From Hyphomicrobium sp. (GTDB taxonomy: Bacteria > Pseudomonadota > Alphaproteobacteria > Rhizobiales > Hyphomicrobiaceae): a stretch of DNA of 64,000 nucleotides. The position numbers and the translations under genes were made by a program. The stretch is taken from contig JASBTM010000017.1 of assembly GCA_030148425.1 (NCBI GenBank), positions 62,001 through 126,000 of the forward strand, read 5' to 3'. Of this stretch, positions 54,486 to 63,450 are shown piece after piece (position 1 is the stretch's first letter; every line of letters begins with the position of its first letter). Under the pieces are notes generated by a model. The model was not told the DNA's origin and did not search any database. It worked only from the letters and a program-made list of their open reading frames with translations.

Positions 54486-55960
54486 CGCAGTCCCCTAATA
54501 CCTTCGCGGCCGAACCGAGCGGGACAGAAAATGTCCGGCATCTCGATCCGAAAAATTGGGCCGAATTTCGCGGCATCGCGCACACTCTGCTCGATGACAT
54601 CATCACACATATCGAGACGGTTGCCGACCGAAAGGTATGGCAAAGCCCGACGGCGGCAACTCGGGCGAGATTTGCTCATCCATTACCACTGGGGCCCCGG
54701 CCCTTAAGCGAAGTCGTCGACGATGTGCGAAGCTATGTCATGCCCTTCGCCACCGGAAACGCACATCCGCTCTTTATGGGCTGGGCGCACGGGGCGGGCA
54801 CGCCGGTAGGCATGCTCGCGGAGATGGTCGCCGGGGGCCTGAATTTGAACTGCGGCGGGCGAGATCATGTAGGACTTGAAGTCGAAAAGCAGATCGTTGG
54901 CTGGATGCGTGAGGTGTTCGATTATCCCGCGAGCGCGAGCGGAATACTTGTCACCGGCTCTTCGATGGCCAATTTTCTCGCCGTCATCATCGCAAAAACT
55001 CGCGCACTTGGCACGGAGACACGGAAGATCGGCATGCGCCGTGCGTCTCCCCAACTGGTTGCCTATACGTCGCGTGAGGCGCATGGTTGTATCTCGCAGG
55101 CGATGGAGATCTCCGGAATCGGTTCGGAAAATTTGAGGCGGATCGAGGTCGAACCGACCGGTGCGATGAACCTTGAAGCGCTCAGAGCATCGATTGCCGT
55201 GGACCGTGAAGCCGGCCTACAACCGTTCCTTGTTGTCGCGACGGCCGGCACCGTAAACACGGGCGCGATTGATCCGCTTTGTGAAATTGCCGCCATAGCG
55301 GTGGCGGAAAATATATGGTTTCACGTCGATGGCGCCATCGGCGCATTGACGGCCCTATCGAAATCCTTGCGCTCATTGTCAACCGGCATTGAGATGTCCG
55401 ATTCAATCGCGCTCGACTTCCACAAGTGGGGACACGTTCCTTATGATGCTGGATTTCTCCTGATGCGCGATGAAAAGGTGCATAAAGATGCCTTCGCCCA
55501 AACTACCGCTTATCTCCAACGGTCGGACCGTGGTCTTGCGGCCGGCGCGACGTGGCCATGCGATCTCGGCCCAGATTTGTCACGTGGCTTTCGCGCCCTG
55601 AAAGTCTGGATGACGATTGAGACATTGGGAGCCGAGCGCATCGGTGGCGCCATCGAACACGGATGCGAACTTGCGCGTTATCTCGCGCAAAAATTGACTA
55701 GCAATGCGCTATTTGCCCTGAAGGCTCCCGTCGCTCTAAATATTGTTTGCTTCGGCATTCGTGGTGCGAACGCGGATGCGGTTCGCGAGCTGGTGATCGA
55801 TCTGCAGGAGTCGGGATTAGCCGCGCCTTCATGGACGATCCTTCAAGGTGAGACGGTCATTCGTTGCGCGATGTTCAATCATCGGACCACGAAGGCCGAT
55901 ATCGATTTGCTTGTTAATGCGATTCTCACGCATCCAATTCTTTTGGGATGCTCTCGTTAG
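54449..55960 (+). CDS. Group II PLP-dependent decarboxylase (aromatic-amino-acid decarboxylase type)
   Basis: 503 aa. Aromatic-L-amino-acid/glutamate decarboxylase family: HPLFMGWAHGAGTPVGMLAE, SGILVTGSSMANFLAV, stacking His212 (SREAHGCIS), D294 in FHVDGAIGAL, and the PLP Lys326 in DFHKWGHVPYDAG. Removes a carboxyl group from an amino acid to give an amine. The start lies inside the upstream gene (37-base overlap). Ends 4 bases into the convergent glycosyltransferase. With the ATP-grasp and class V-like genes it forms a likely amine or modified-amino-acid pathway (inference). Confidence 0.88.
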   Translation: MVDRQSSPPNPLTQSPNTFAAEPSGTENVRHLDPKNWAEFRGIAHTLLDDIITHIETVADRKVWQSPTAATRARFAHPLPLGPRPLSEVVDDVRSYVMPFATGNAHPLFMGWAHGAGTPVGMLAEMVAGGLNLNCGGRDHVGLEVEKQIVGWMREVFDYPASASGILVTGSSMANFLAVIIAKTRALGTETRKIGMRRASPQLVAYTSREAHGCISQAMEISGIGSENLRRIEVEPTGAMNLEALRASIAVDREAGLQPFLVVATAGTVNTGAIDPLCEIAAIAVAENIWFHVDGAIGALTALSKSLRSLSTGIEMSDSIALDFHKWGHVPYDAGFLLMRDEKVHKDAFAQTTAYLQRSDRGLAAGATWPCDLGPDLSRGFRALKVWMTIETLGAERIGGAIEHGCELARYLAQKLTSNALFALKAPVALNIVCFGIRGANADAVRELVIDLQESGLAAPSWTILQGETVIRCAMFNHRTTKADIDLLVNAILTHPILLGCSR

Positions 55961-57198
55961 CGCCGGTCTCGATCCCGGCCGAGCAATCCTCGATAGAGGT
56001 CGTTGAGCTGCTTTGCCTCCTTGTCGATCGAAAACTCCTTGACTACCCGATGCCTTCCCGCGCTTCCCATGGCCGCAGCCCGTTCGGCATTATCCAGCAC
56101 TGCCAAAATGGCGTCAGTCATTTCTACAACGTCTGCGGCATCAACGAGGATGCCCGTTTCCTTTGTTAAGAGCTGCGGAAATGCGCCGACTCTGGTCGCG
56201 ACGACTGGAACACCCGAGGCCATTGCTTCGAGTGGGGTTACGCCAAAGCCTTCCCACCGCTGAGGCGCGACATAGACATCCAGCCCGCGATACCAATGCG
56301 GCATCTCTTCGGTCGGTACTTCGGGCAAAATGAGCAATCTCTTCTGAAGTCCGGCCAAGCGAATTTTGGTCCGAAGCAGCTCCGTAAACGCTACGTGACG
56401 CGAAGTAACCCGCCCCACGAGTATGGCGCCGACGTCTGGCCGCGCCGCGAGGATCGGCAGGACGGCATCGACAAAAATATCCGCGCCCTTTCCGAACCTT
56501 AAGCGCCCAAAGCAACCGATCAATCTTAAATCGGGTAATCCAAGCTGTTGTCGCTCTACGGTTTTGTCGATCGCAGGCCAAAACGACTCAAGATCGATAC
56601 CGTGCGCTATGACCGTCGCAGGATGATGAAGATAGGCGGCAGTCGCCTCCGAGGTTGCAACTAACCCATCCATGCGCTTGATCAAAAAGCGTGTCCACCG
56701 AGTATGGTTGCGCTGAGATGCGGAGGTGAAGACGAGGCGAAAAGGGAAACGGAATACGTCGCGTAGCAGAACACCGCATAGCATTTCGATATTGCGTCGT
56801 GCATGCCAAATTCGATAGCCGCCCCAGGGTGGCCGGCTGCGCAGCTTTAAAAGATCGGCAAACCCGATGTGGGGCGTTTCTTTTGCGAGCCTCGAATTTG
56901 TAGGCTTTGAACCGAACACGGCAATTGAAATATGCTTGACCTGAATAGGCACGACACGCTCCAACGTCGCGCTGACGCCTGATAAGCGACGGGCGATGTT
57001 GGGCGCAATCACCACAAGAAAGCGAACGTCGGTGGATGGGTGCTGTCGGGCGTTGATGACCTTATCGCCGCTGGCGGTGTCGGAAAAAAAAAGGCGGCCC
57101 AAACCTAACTTGCCGCGGATCGACAGCGCATTGATGATCATTTGACGCGCGCGCAACTCGATCCTCGTGGTTCTGATGAACTCCCAAACCGCGAGCAT
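55957..57198 (-). CDS. Family 4 glycosyltransferase, LPS-core mannosyltransferase-like (LpcC-type)
   Basis: 413 aa. GT4 domain: VVIAPNIARRLSGVSATLER near the start of the conserved part (about 61-80), mid-region RLIGCFGRLRFGKGADIFVD and VAPQRWEGFGVTPLEAMASG with the donor-binding Glu pair. The APN-RRLSGV motif and overall layout match rhizobial LpcC/LpsB core mannosyltransferases, which are nearer 350 aa; the first about 55 residues are extra and the real start may be downstream. Cytosolic side of the inner membrane. Confidence 0.85.
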   Translation of the reverse strand: MLAVWEFIRTTRIELRARQMIINALSIRGKLGLGRLFFSDTASGDKVINARQHPSTDVRFLVVIAPNIARRLSGVSATLERVVPIQVKHISIAVFGSKPTNSRLAKETPHIGFADLLKLRSRPPWGGYRIWHARRNIEMLCGVLLRDVFRFPFRLVFTSASQRNHTRWTRFLIKRMDGLVATSEATAAYLHHPATVIAHGIDLESFWPAIDKTVERQQLGLPDLRLIGCFGRLRFGKGADIFVDAVLPILAARPDVGAILVGRVTSRHVAFTELLRTKIRLAGLQKRLLILPEVPTEEMPHWYRGLDVYVAPQRWEGFGVTPLEAMASGVPVVATRVGAFPQLLTKETGILVDAADVVEMTDAILAVLDNAERAAAMGSAGRHRVVKEFSIDKEAKQLNDLYRGLLGRDRDRR

Positions 57199-57526
57199 CT
57201 CTAATCACTCCGCCGTCCGAACCCAGAGCTTAAGGGAACGAGCTGCAGCACGTCGAACCTGTGCAGCAGCTAAGCATGTCTCGGGCATAAGAACCGGAGA
57301 TATGGTCTACGCTCTCCTCGCCAATACTCTCCGCAGGATGCAGCCTATCGAAACAGACGAGCACGTCGAAGTGACCTTTTCAGCGCCCGTACGGCGAGAT
57401 TGTGCCTCTTTTCATACAGATCTGTGCGCATTGCGAATGTCGTGACTTCGTGCTGTAGAGCGGCGAAAGAGGATTGGCGATGTTCTGGCGTCAAAAACGC
57501 TGAACGCAACTCATTGAAGGTTCGCA
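57199..57526. other. Gap between two glycosyltransferase genes
   Basis: 328 bp. A minus-strand frame 57345-57527 (60 codons) reads as protein-like, but has no supporting neighbour and overlaps the start of the next gene, so I do not call it. Otherwise nothing is visible. Confidence 0.35.
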
Positions 57527-58351
57527 TTGACCCGCCTTTCGATATCCGCCTTCATCATTTGCCGCGATGAAGAGGAATATATAGGCCGATGTATCGAAAC
57601 CCTTGGTCAGTGTGGTGAAATCATTGTCGTCGATTCTGGGTCCACCGATGGAACACTCGGACTTATCCAATCGTATGCGGCATCGGGTTGGCCCATTCGC
57701 CTTTTGCATCTGCCTTGGCGCGGCTATGCAGCACAAAAACAATACGCGCTCGAGCAATGCACAAAGGACTGGTGCTTCAATATCGATGCGGACGAGCGCA
57801 TGGATGAGGCCTTGCAACGTTCGCTACCGCAAATCCTTGATGCGTCCGTAACGACGGTTGGCTGGCGTATCGCCCGGCGACCATATCTCGTTGGCTTCGG
57901 CTACACCCCTCAACATGTGCATGAACGTCGGAACTTGAGGCTTATCCGCAGGGGCAAAGGCGCTTACAATCTCGCTTCTGCGGTGCACGAAGGGATCGTG
58001 CCCGATGGGCAGGTCGAGAACTGCCTGAGTGGCTCACTTTTGCATTACCGACCACTTCCGCTGGATAAACAAGTGCTCAAAGAAAATATGTATTCCTCAC
58101 TCAAGGCCGACCAACATGTAGCTGAGGGCAAACCTCGACGGGTCTTGAAGCTCGTATTGAATCCGCCGATCTATTTTCTTCGTCTCTATTTGAGAAACGG
58201 ACTTTGGCGTTGCGGCGCGGCTGGCTTCATCGAGGCCATGACCGGTGCTATCTATGCCTTTCTTACACAGGCAAAGATTCATCAGCGCTATGCCATACAG
58301 CGTCGGCCCGCTACTGATACACCGTCCACAAACAATCCCGACGCACCATGA
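57527..58351 (+). CDS. Family 2 glycosyltransferase, LPS-core type (LgtF/KdtX-like)
   Basis: 274 aa. ISAFIICRDEEEYIGRCIET, IIVVDSGSTDGTL, metal site NIDADERMDE, and the membrane-proximal GYAAQKQYALEQC and HEGIVPDGQVE are typical of beta-1,4-glucosyl/galactosyl LPS-core transferases. Start is TTG at 57527 with GAAGG six bases upstream. ATGA overlap with the next gene. Confidence 0.87.
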   Translation: MTRLSISAFIICRDEEEYIGRCIETLGQCGEIIVVDSGSTDGTLGLIQSYAASGWPIRLLHLPWRGYAAQKQYALEQCTKDWCFNIDADERMDEALQRSLPQILDASVTTVGWRIARRPYLVGFGYTPQHVHERRNLRLIRRGKGAYNLASAVHEGIVPDGQVENCLSGSLLHYRPLPLDKQVLKENMYSSLKADQHVAEGKPRRVLKLVLNPPIYFLRLYLRNGLWRCGAAGFIEAMTGAIYAFLTQAKIHQRYAIQRRPATDTPSTNNPDAP

Positions 58352-59379
58352 GAATCATTCACTTCCAGTTTGGAAAGGAAGGCGGCGCTGAGCGTTTTTT
58401 TGTCCGATTGATCAACGCGCTTGCCCGCCGGGGGATTGAGCAAACCGTCGTCATTCGACCGGATCGGCTGTGGTGCGATGAAATTGATGCCTCAGTCGGA
58501 GTTGTCGAGAGCCACTTTCGTAATCTGACGCCAGATCGTCTTTTATTGCCGCTTAAGGTCAAGCGCATGATCAAAGCGCAACGGCCAACGGTGCTCTGTG
58601 CCTGGGCGACCCGCGCCAGTCGGCTTATGCCGGCGCATCTCGAGGCAATCAGAATCTCGCGGCTTGGAGACTATCCGACTAAGCTCGACTATTTCAAAAA
58701 TACCGACGTTCTCGTTTGCAATTCTCCGGGCATTGCCGCGCATGTTCGGGCGTTGGGTTGGGATCGGGGTATTGAGGTGATATCGAATTTCGCGGAACTC
58801 AATCGCATTCAACCGATCGAGCGCGCCGCATTCAACACACCTCAATCCGCTCCCGTTGTCATGGCCATGGGGCGCTTTGTCCCCCGAAAGCAGTTCGGGC
58901 TTTTGGCGGAAGCGATCGCATCCATCCCTGAAGCTTATCTTTGGCTCGCCGGTGACGGCGAAGAGCGATCGAATATCGAAAAGGCTGCTATTCGTTGCGG
59001 TATTGCCGGCCGCGTACGGTTTCTTGGTTGGCAAAAGGATGTCCGCCCTTTTCTCGCGGCGGCGGATATTTTCGTCATGCCATCTAGCCACGAGCCCTTG
59101 GGAAACGTCATCCTCGAGGCGTGGGCCCAACACCGACCTGTCGTATCGACGCGGTCGGAAGGTCCGAACTGGTTTATGCGAGACGGAGAGAATGGTCTTA
59201 CGGTGGACATCGGGGACGTAGTGGGACTTGCGGGTGCCATCAGGCGCCTCATCGACCATCCCGATCTCGCTGACCACATCGCTGCGCGAGGAAACGAAAC
59301 GCTACGGCTCCAATTCTCCGAGGAAAGCGTAGTTGAAGATTATCTTCGGCTATTTCACCAAATCCCTCGGCACCGATGA
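58348..59379 (+). CDS. Family 4 glycosyltransferase
   Basis: 343 aa. N-terminal lobe IIHFQFGKEGGAERFFVRLI (acceptor side, GGAER as in polysaccharide GT4), C-terminal lobe VVMAMGRFVPRKQFGLLAEA, RVRFLGWQKDVRPFLAAADI and the donor-binding SSHEPLGNVILEAWA. Translationally coupled to the GT2 gene. Probably adds a later LPS-core sugar. Confidence 0.88.
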   Translation: MRIIHFQFGKEGGAERFFVRLINALARRGIEQTVVIRPDRLWCDEIDASVGVVESHFRNLTPDRLLLPLKVKRMIKAQRPTVLCAWATRASRLMPAHLEAIRISRLGDYPTKLDYFKNTDVLVCNSPGIAAHVRALGWDRGIEVISNFAELNRIQPIERAAFNTPQSAPVVMAMGRFVPRKQFGLLAEAIASIPEAYLWLAGDGEERSNIEKAAIRCGIAGRVRFLGWQKDVRPFLAAADIFVMPSSHEPLGNVILEAWAQHRPVVSTRSEGPNWFMRDGENGLTVDIGDVVGLAGAIRRLIDHPDLADHIAARGNETLRLQFSEESVVEDYLRLFHQIPRHR

Positions 59380-59413
59380 CAACACACCTGCTTCGGTATG
59401 TTGCACATGATTG

Positions 59414-59635
59414 TTAAAATCGTTGCAGCCAAGTAGATACGCGGTCGGCGATCCATCCCAACAACGCGATGGCAACAACCACTAGCGCGAACCAGCCGAG
59501 CAGCCCCAGCCCGCCCAAAACGTACGCTCCCCAACTTCGGCCACCGCCTATGACAAGATAAACAAGTCCAGAGACCGCGCTCGCGATCAAAGTGATCACG
59601 AGCCCAAAGGCTGCGTTAGTGAACTTCGGAGTCAT
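59414..59635 (-). CDS. Small membrane protein, 73 aa
   Basis: ATG 59635 is chosen over a start 21 codons earlier because the first helix begins here. Two helices (about 9-29 NAAFGLVITLIASAVSG and 39-62 YVLGGLGLLGWFALVVVAIA). No family recognised; no clear ribosome site. Convergent with the GT4 gene. Confidence 0.5.
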   Translation of the reverse strand: MTPKFTNAAFGLVITLIASAVSGLVYLVIGGGRSWGAYVLGGLGLLGWFALVVVAIALLGWIADRVSTWLQRF

Positions 59636-60063
59636 GGTGGTGCGGTTGTCCTGTCGGCTCGTTAGCGTTTGGCTCGCACATTCCAAGCGAGCCCGCAACG
59701 CTTACAGAAGCGTGAGACAGTCGGCACAATCGGTGTTTGTGTGCACACGTCAGTAAAATACTTTCTTATGACGGGCCATTGATCGATGCGGCATGTCGTT
59801 GGCCGAATATCCGCGAGTCTTACAGTTTTGTGCGATATCCGCCCTAACAAGTTCCTTCCCCGTCCTTCTCTTCTAGCGTTGTAGAATGCTTTACGGCTCG
59901 CGGAGCACCCTATGCGCGATTTGCGGGAGCCTGGCTTGAATGCGGAACTCTCTTTCAACATCCTCTGCGATTGCGTCGCTGGAGGAGATAATGGCACGCG
60001 ACTTGTCCGGCAGAATACCGATCTTTCAACTCTTCGATTTTCTTCGACTCCGAGTGTCCGGCA
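59636..60063. other. Intergenic stretch ahead of the response regulator
   Basis: 428 bp without a gene. A perfect 10-bp palindrome GTGTGCACAC lies at 59739-59748. The region should hold the promoter of the regulator at 60064. Open frames present on both strands lack start signals. Confidence 0.4.
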
Positions 60064-60681
60064 ATGCGCTTGCTAATCGTCGACGATCATCCAATTATCG
60101 CCTGTGGCATCCGGTCCCTCTTGGCTGAGGACCGCGAAATCGAAATTCGGGAAGCGCGTTCAGCAGCGCAGGCAAAGCGCGCCATCAAAAATTTTCCACC
60201 CGATGTTATGGTGCTCGATATCAATTTATCGGATGGCTCCGGCCTTAATCTGTGCCGTGACGCTGTAGTGCGCCAATACAAAATGGGCGTGATCCTTTTT
60301 TCGATGTTCGACGCGCCGATTCTCGCCCTTAAAGCGATCCAGAGGGGTGCACGAGGGTACGTCAGCAAATCGGAAGACGTCGCAAATTTGCGAAAAGCTA
60401 TTCATGCCGTGGCTTCGGGTGAATTTTGGCTTTCCGAAAACTTCGCGCAGGAGCTTGCATTCCTGAAGATTCATATTGCGCCTCCGATGAACCTTCTGAG
60501 CGAACGCGAACTCAAAATCATAAAGAGCTTAGCGAGAGGTCGAAGCATTGATCAAATCGCCAAGACGATCGCGGTGTCCTATGGGACTATAGCGAAGGAT
60601 TGTGAACGCATGCGCGATAAGTTCAATGCACGCGATGCCACCGAGCTGATCCGCATAGCCACAGAACTCAAGATTGTATGA
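60064..60681 (+). CDS. NarL/FixJ-type response regulator
   Basis: 205 aa. Receiver at 1-115 with D7/D8, phosphoacceptor D52 (VMVLDINLSDGSG) and K101 (YVSKSED); LuxR-type HTH at about 142-200 (LSERELKIIKSLARGRSIDQ, VSYGTIAKDCERMRDKF). Intact. The kinase gene that follows at 60794 is broken, so its signal may come from elsewhere. Confidence 0.92.
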   Translation: MRLLIVDDHPIIACGIRSLLAEDREIEIREARSAAQAKRAIKNFPPDVMVLDINLSDGSGLNLCRDAVVRQYKMGVILFSMFDAPILALKAIQRGARGYVSKSEDVANLRKAIHAVASGEFWLSENFAQELAFLKIHIAPPMNLLSERELKIIKSLARGRSIDQIAKTIAVSYGTIAKDCERMRDKFNARDATELIRIATELKIV

Positions 60682-60793
60682 CCGTGACAGCATTTGTTCC
60701 CGACCAGACGCCGAACATTCAAACGCATCGTAACTGAGGGACTAGCGAGAGGCTCAGCCTGCGCCCGAAACGTCAGGACTTCCACCATTAGGC

Positions 60794-62182
60794 ATGCGCT
60801 CCAGATTGACGCGGCGAACCGCCTTTCGCTTCACCGGTCTCGCCGCATCGATCATCACGTTGATCAATTTTACGATCTTCACAGTTCTCTATGTCGTCAT
60901 CAGCCAGGAGCTTGGGTCTCATTTGCAGACCCATGTCAATGAAATCCGCAAAACGTTTGTCGGGGTGAAAGGCGAAGAAAGCGACGGCTTCCAGGAACTC
61001 GGGACAATGATTACGAACCGTGTGCTCGCTTCACTTTCAGATGAAAACATCTATCTGCTCACCGATGAAAACGGTAAGTATGTGTCCGGAAATATTCTTT
61101 CTTTGGACCGCTTCCACGGCTGGCGGACAATCTCGTGAAGTAATCTGAGGCTTTATTGGCCCATGGTCGCCCTATCGGGCGAGCGACGAGATTATTGGAA
61201 CATGGACAAAGGTTAGGGGCGGATATTTTTTCGTGGGCGATGGCAATAGCGACATCAAGGATGCCCAGAGACTGCTGCTAACCGGGCTGCTATGGGAATC
61301 GGTCTTCCCATAATCTTCGCGCTCACGGGTGGCTATATCATCGGCCTCAAGGCACAAAAACGCATTTTTGGCATGGAGCAAGCTCTCAACGCCGTCACAC
61401 GCGGCAAGCTTCGACGCCGCGTGCCGCGAAGTGCCATGGGAGACGACATTGATCACGTTTCGGGATTGATCAATCTCACGCTCGATCGCCTTGAAGGACT
61501 GATCGGTAATCTGAAACAGGTGACCGTCGATATTGCGCACGGTCTTCGAACACCTATCAGTCGCATGCGCCAGAAACTCGAAAATGTTCGCGCCGGCCCC
61601 GATAGCAACGCGGCTTACAAGAGCATTGTAGGTAACGCGATTGATGAGATCGACGGCATAGCCGATACTTTCGACGCGCTACTGCGCATCTCAGAAATAG
61701 AAGCTGTGCACGCAAGCTGAAATTCGTTGATGTCGAGTTGAACGGCCTCCTGACCATTATCATCGATGCACTCGACGCCGTTGCAGAAGAACGGCGGCAC
61801 CGGTTAGCGACTTCGCGGCCGTTCATGGTGAGCGGCGGCCGCCACCTCCTCAATCGGCTTTGTGTCAATCTCATCGAAAACGCCATCGTCCATTCCCCCG
61901 AGCCAACGGATATCACGGTGGAGCTGCTCTTGACAGAAGGCTCGCCTTTTGTCCGGGTACAAGATGGCGCCCCCTGCATTCCGGCAGAGGAGCGCGAGAA
62001 AGTATTTAGACGCCTTTACCGATTGGAAAAAAGCCGCACAACGCGGGGAAACGGACTAGGCTTAGTTTTGTGGCCGCCATTGCCGAACTCCATGGCGCAG
62101 TCATCACGCTCCGAGACAATGCACCCGCCTCGTCACCGAAGTGCGTTTTAACGCGAGTTCTGTCTGGAGCTTTCCGGCATAA
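60794..62182 (+). pseudogene. Sensor histidine kinase broken by several frameshifts
   Basis: A full HAMP kinase can be read if frames are joined: 60794-61138 (helix 1, periplasmic part), then another frame (FIGPWSPYRASDEIIGTWTK, near 61152-61290), then 61292-61712 (MGIGLPIIFALTGGYIIGLK, DIAHGLRTPISRMRQKLENV with the phosphoacceptor His), then 61714-62065 (VNLIENAIVHSPEPTDI, NGLGL), then AAIAELHGAVITLRDNAP and VTEVRFNASSVWSF ending at TAA 62182. Five single-base shifts, yet no other damage inside the segments. Either a very recent pseudogene or sequencing errors. Next to the intact regulator at 60064. Confidence 0.85.
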
Positions 62183-62217
62183 ATTGCTTGTGACGACGGC
62201 GTCTCGATCGTTTGATG

Positions 62218-63231
62218 TTACGGCACCGATGCCGGAACCGGCGCACCGACGATCACAAATGTTCCAGGCCGCTCCGCCTTCCCAGGCCTCTTAGTCACTT
62301 CCGTGACGTTCTGCTTCCCGAGCTGCGTCGGTGAAGAGACGATTTCGGTCACGGGCTCGATCGCGTTCGGACTGGAAACGAGCGGTGTTCCGGTTAATGC
62401 GCTCGTCTCCAGCGCATCCTGTAACGCCGCCTGCCGCTTCTGAACAGTTACGCTGCGAAGCATCGAATAAAAGTCGATCGAGCTTTCCTCGAGATCCTGC
62501 ATATCCCCGGCCTTGCCCAAATTGCTGAGCGGGCCGGTAACCGTTCCCGCCACATCCACAACGTTGGTAATGGGCTCGATATCCTCCACGAAATCTGCTG
62601 CCGTCTTCGCCGAGGCAAGTTGCGTGGGAATGATCCCGCCAGAGTTCATTTGCGCAGCGAATTCAACGCCGCTTCCGATGGCGTCTCTAATATTTGTCGG
62701 GCCAACTACCGGAAGCACGAGGTAAGCACTATCGCGATAGCCCCATACGTACATCGTCTGCCCGAAATCGCCCGACTGCTTGGCGAGCCCCTGGGACGCA
62801 GCAACATCGAAAAATCCACCGATCCCAACCGTTGAATTGAGCGTGAACCGCCCCAACGTCGTCGCTGCACTCTTGAAACGCAGCTGCAGAACGTCATTAG
62901 CAAATACGGTGGGCTCGCCGAGATTGACCGTGAACGCATCGACCCGATCGCGCACCGGTTGCGGAATGTTCTCGTTGTAGGCCTTGGCGACAGGATAAAG
63001 AACCGCGTGATTGAACTTCTCATTTTGCTCGAACACGGCGCGATTAAATGACTCGTTCGGATCTGGGACGGCTGCTGACGCGTCATCCTGCTCCGGCAGA
63101 ACCTCGTCAACCTGCTCAGTCGAGCCGAGATGCTGAAGGGACGGGGCAAGGGGGCTCGTACCGGCGCAGCCGGATAGTCCGATGCCAATAATGAAGCAAC
63201 CGACGTATTCGAAGATGGCTTTAAATCCCAT
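62218..63231 (-). CDS. mlaA: MlaA/VacJ family outer-membrane lipoprotein
   Basis: 337 aa. Lipobox GIGLSGC with lipidated C22. MlaA domain about 56-250: DPNESFNRAVFEQNEKFNHA, NLGEPTVFANDVLQLRFKSA, TVGIGGFFDVAASQGL and MYVWGYRDSAYLVLPVVGPT. Works with the Mla phospholipid transfer system to keep the outer membrane asymmetric. The C-terminal 90 residues are a long low-complexity extension beyond the usual 250 aa. No mlaBCDEF genes in view; the RND permease upstream at 63451 is in the same direction. Confidence 0.93.
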   Translation of the reverse strand: MGFKAIFEYVGCFIIGIGLSGCAGTSPLAPSLQHLGSTEQVDEVLPEQDDASAAVPDPNESFNRAVFEQNEKFNHAVLYPVAKAYNENIPQPVRDRVDAFTVNLGEPTVFANDVLQLRFKSAATTLGRFTLNSTVGIGGFFDVAASQGLAKQSGDFGQTMYVWGYRDSAYLVLPVVGPTNIRDAIGSGVEFAAQMNSGGIIPTQLASAKTAADFVEDIEPITNVVDVAGTVTGPLSNLGKAGDMQDLEESSIDFYSMLRSVTVQKRQAALQDALETSALTGTPLVSSPNAIEPVTEIVSSPTQLGKQNVTEVTKRPGKAERPGTFVIVGAPVPASVP

Positions 63232-63450
63232 CGTCTCGAGTTTCCCTTAGGCTGTCGCCTCGCTCAAATTCCGCGCGAAGAATAGCCACCTCAATCGCGG
63301 TTGTCTGTGGCGGGCCAGCAACCAGTTCTTTTCATCTGCACACTCGTAGCCACCCGTTAACCGAGCCCGGTAGAGCGGTGCGCACCCACGTTCCGAGAAG
63401 CGCCAGAAAGAGGAGCACACCTTGCCTATATATCGTGGCCACCGATGCTC

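Noticed and set aside
57345..57527. 60-codon minus-strand gene
   Set aside because: Protein-like but short, with no ribosome site or neighbour support, and overlaps the next gene's start region.
63232..63450. Small frame between the RND permease and mlaA
   Set aside because: Interrupted by TGA, no convincing start; left as intergenic.
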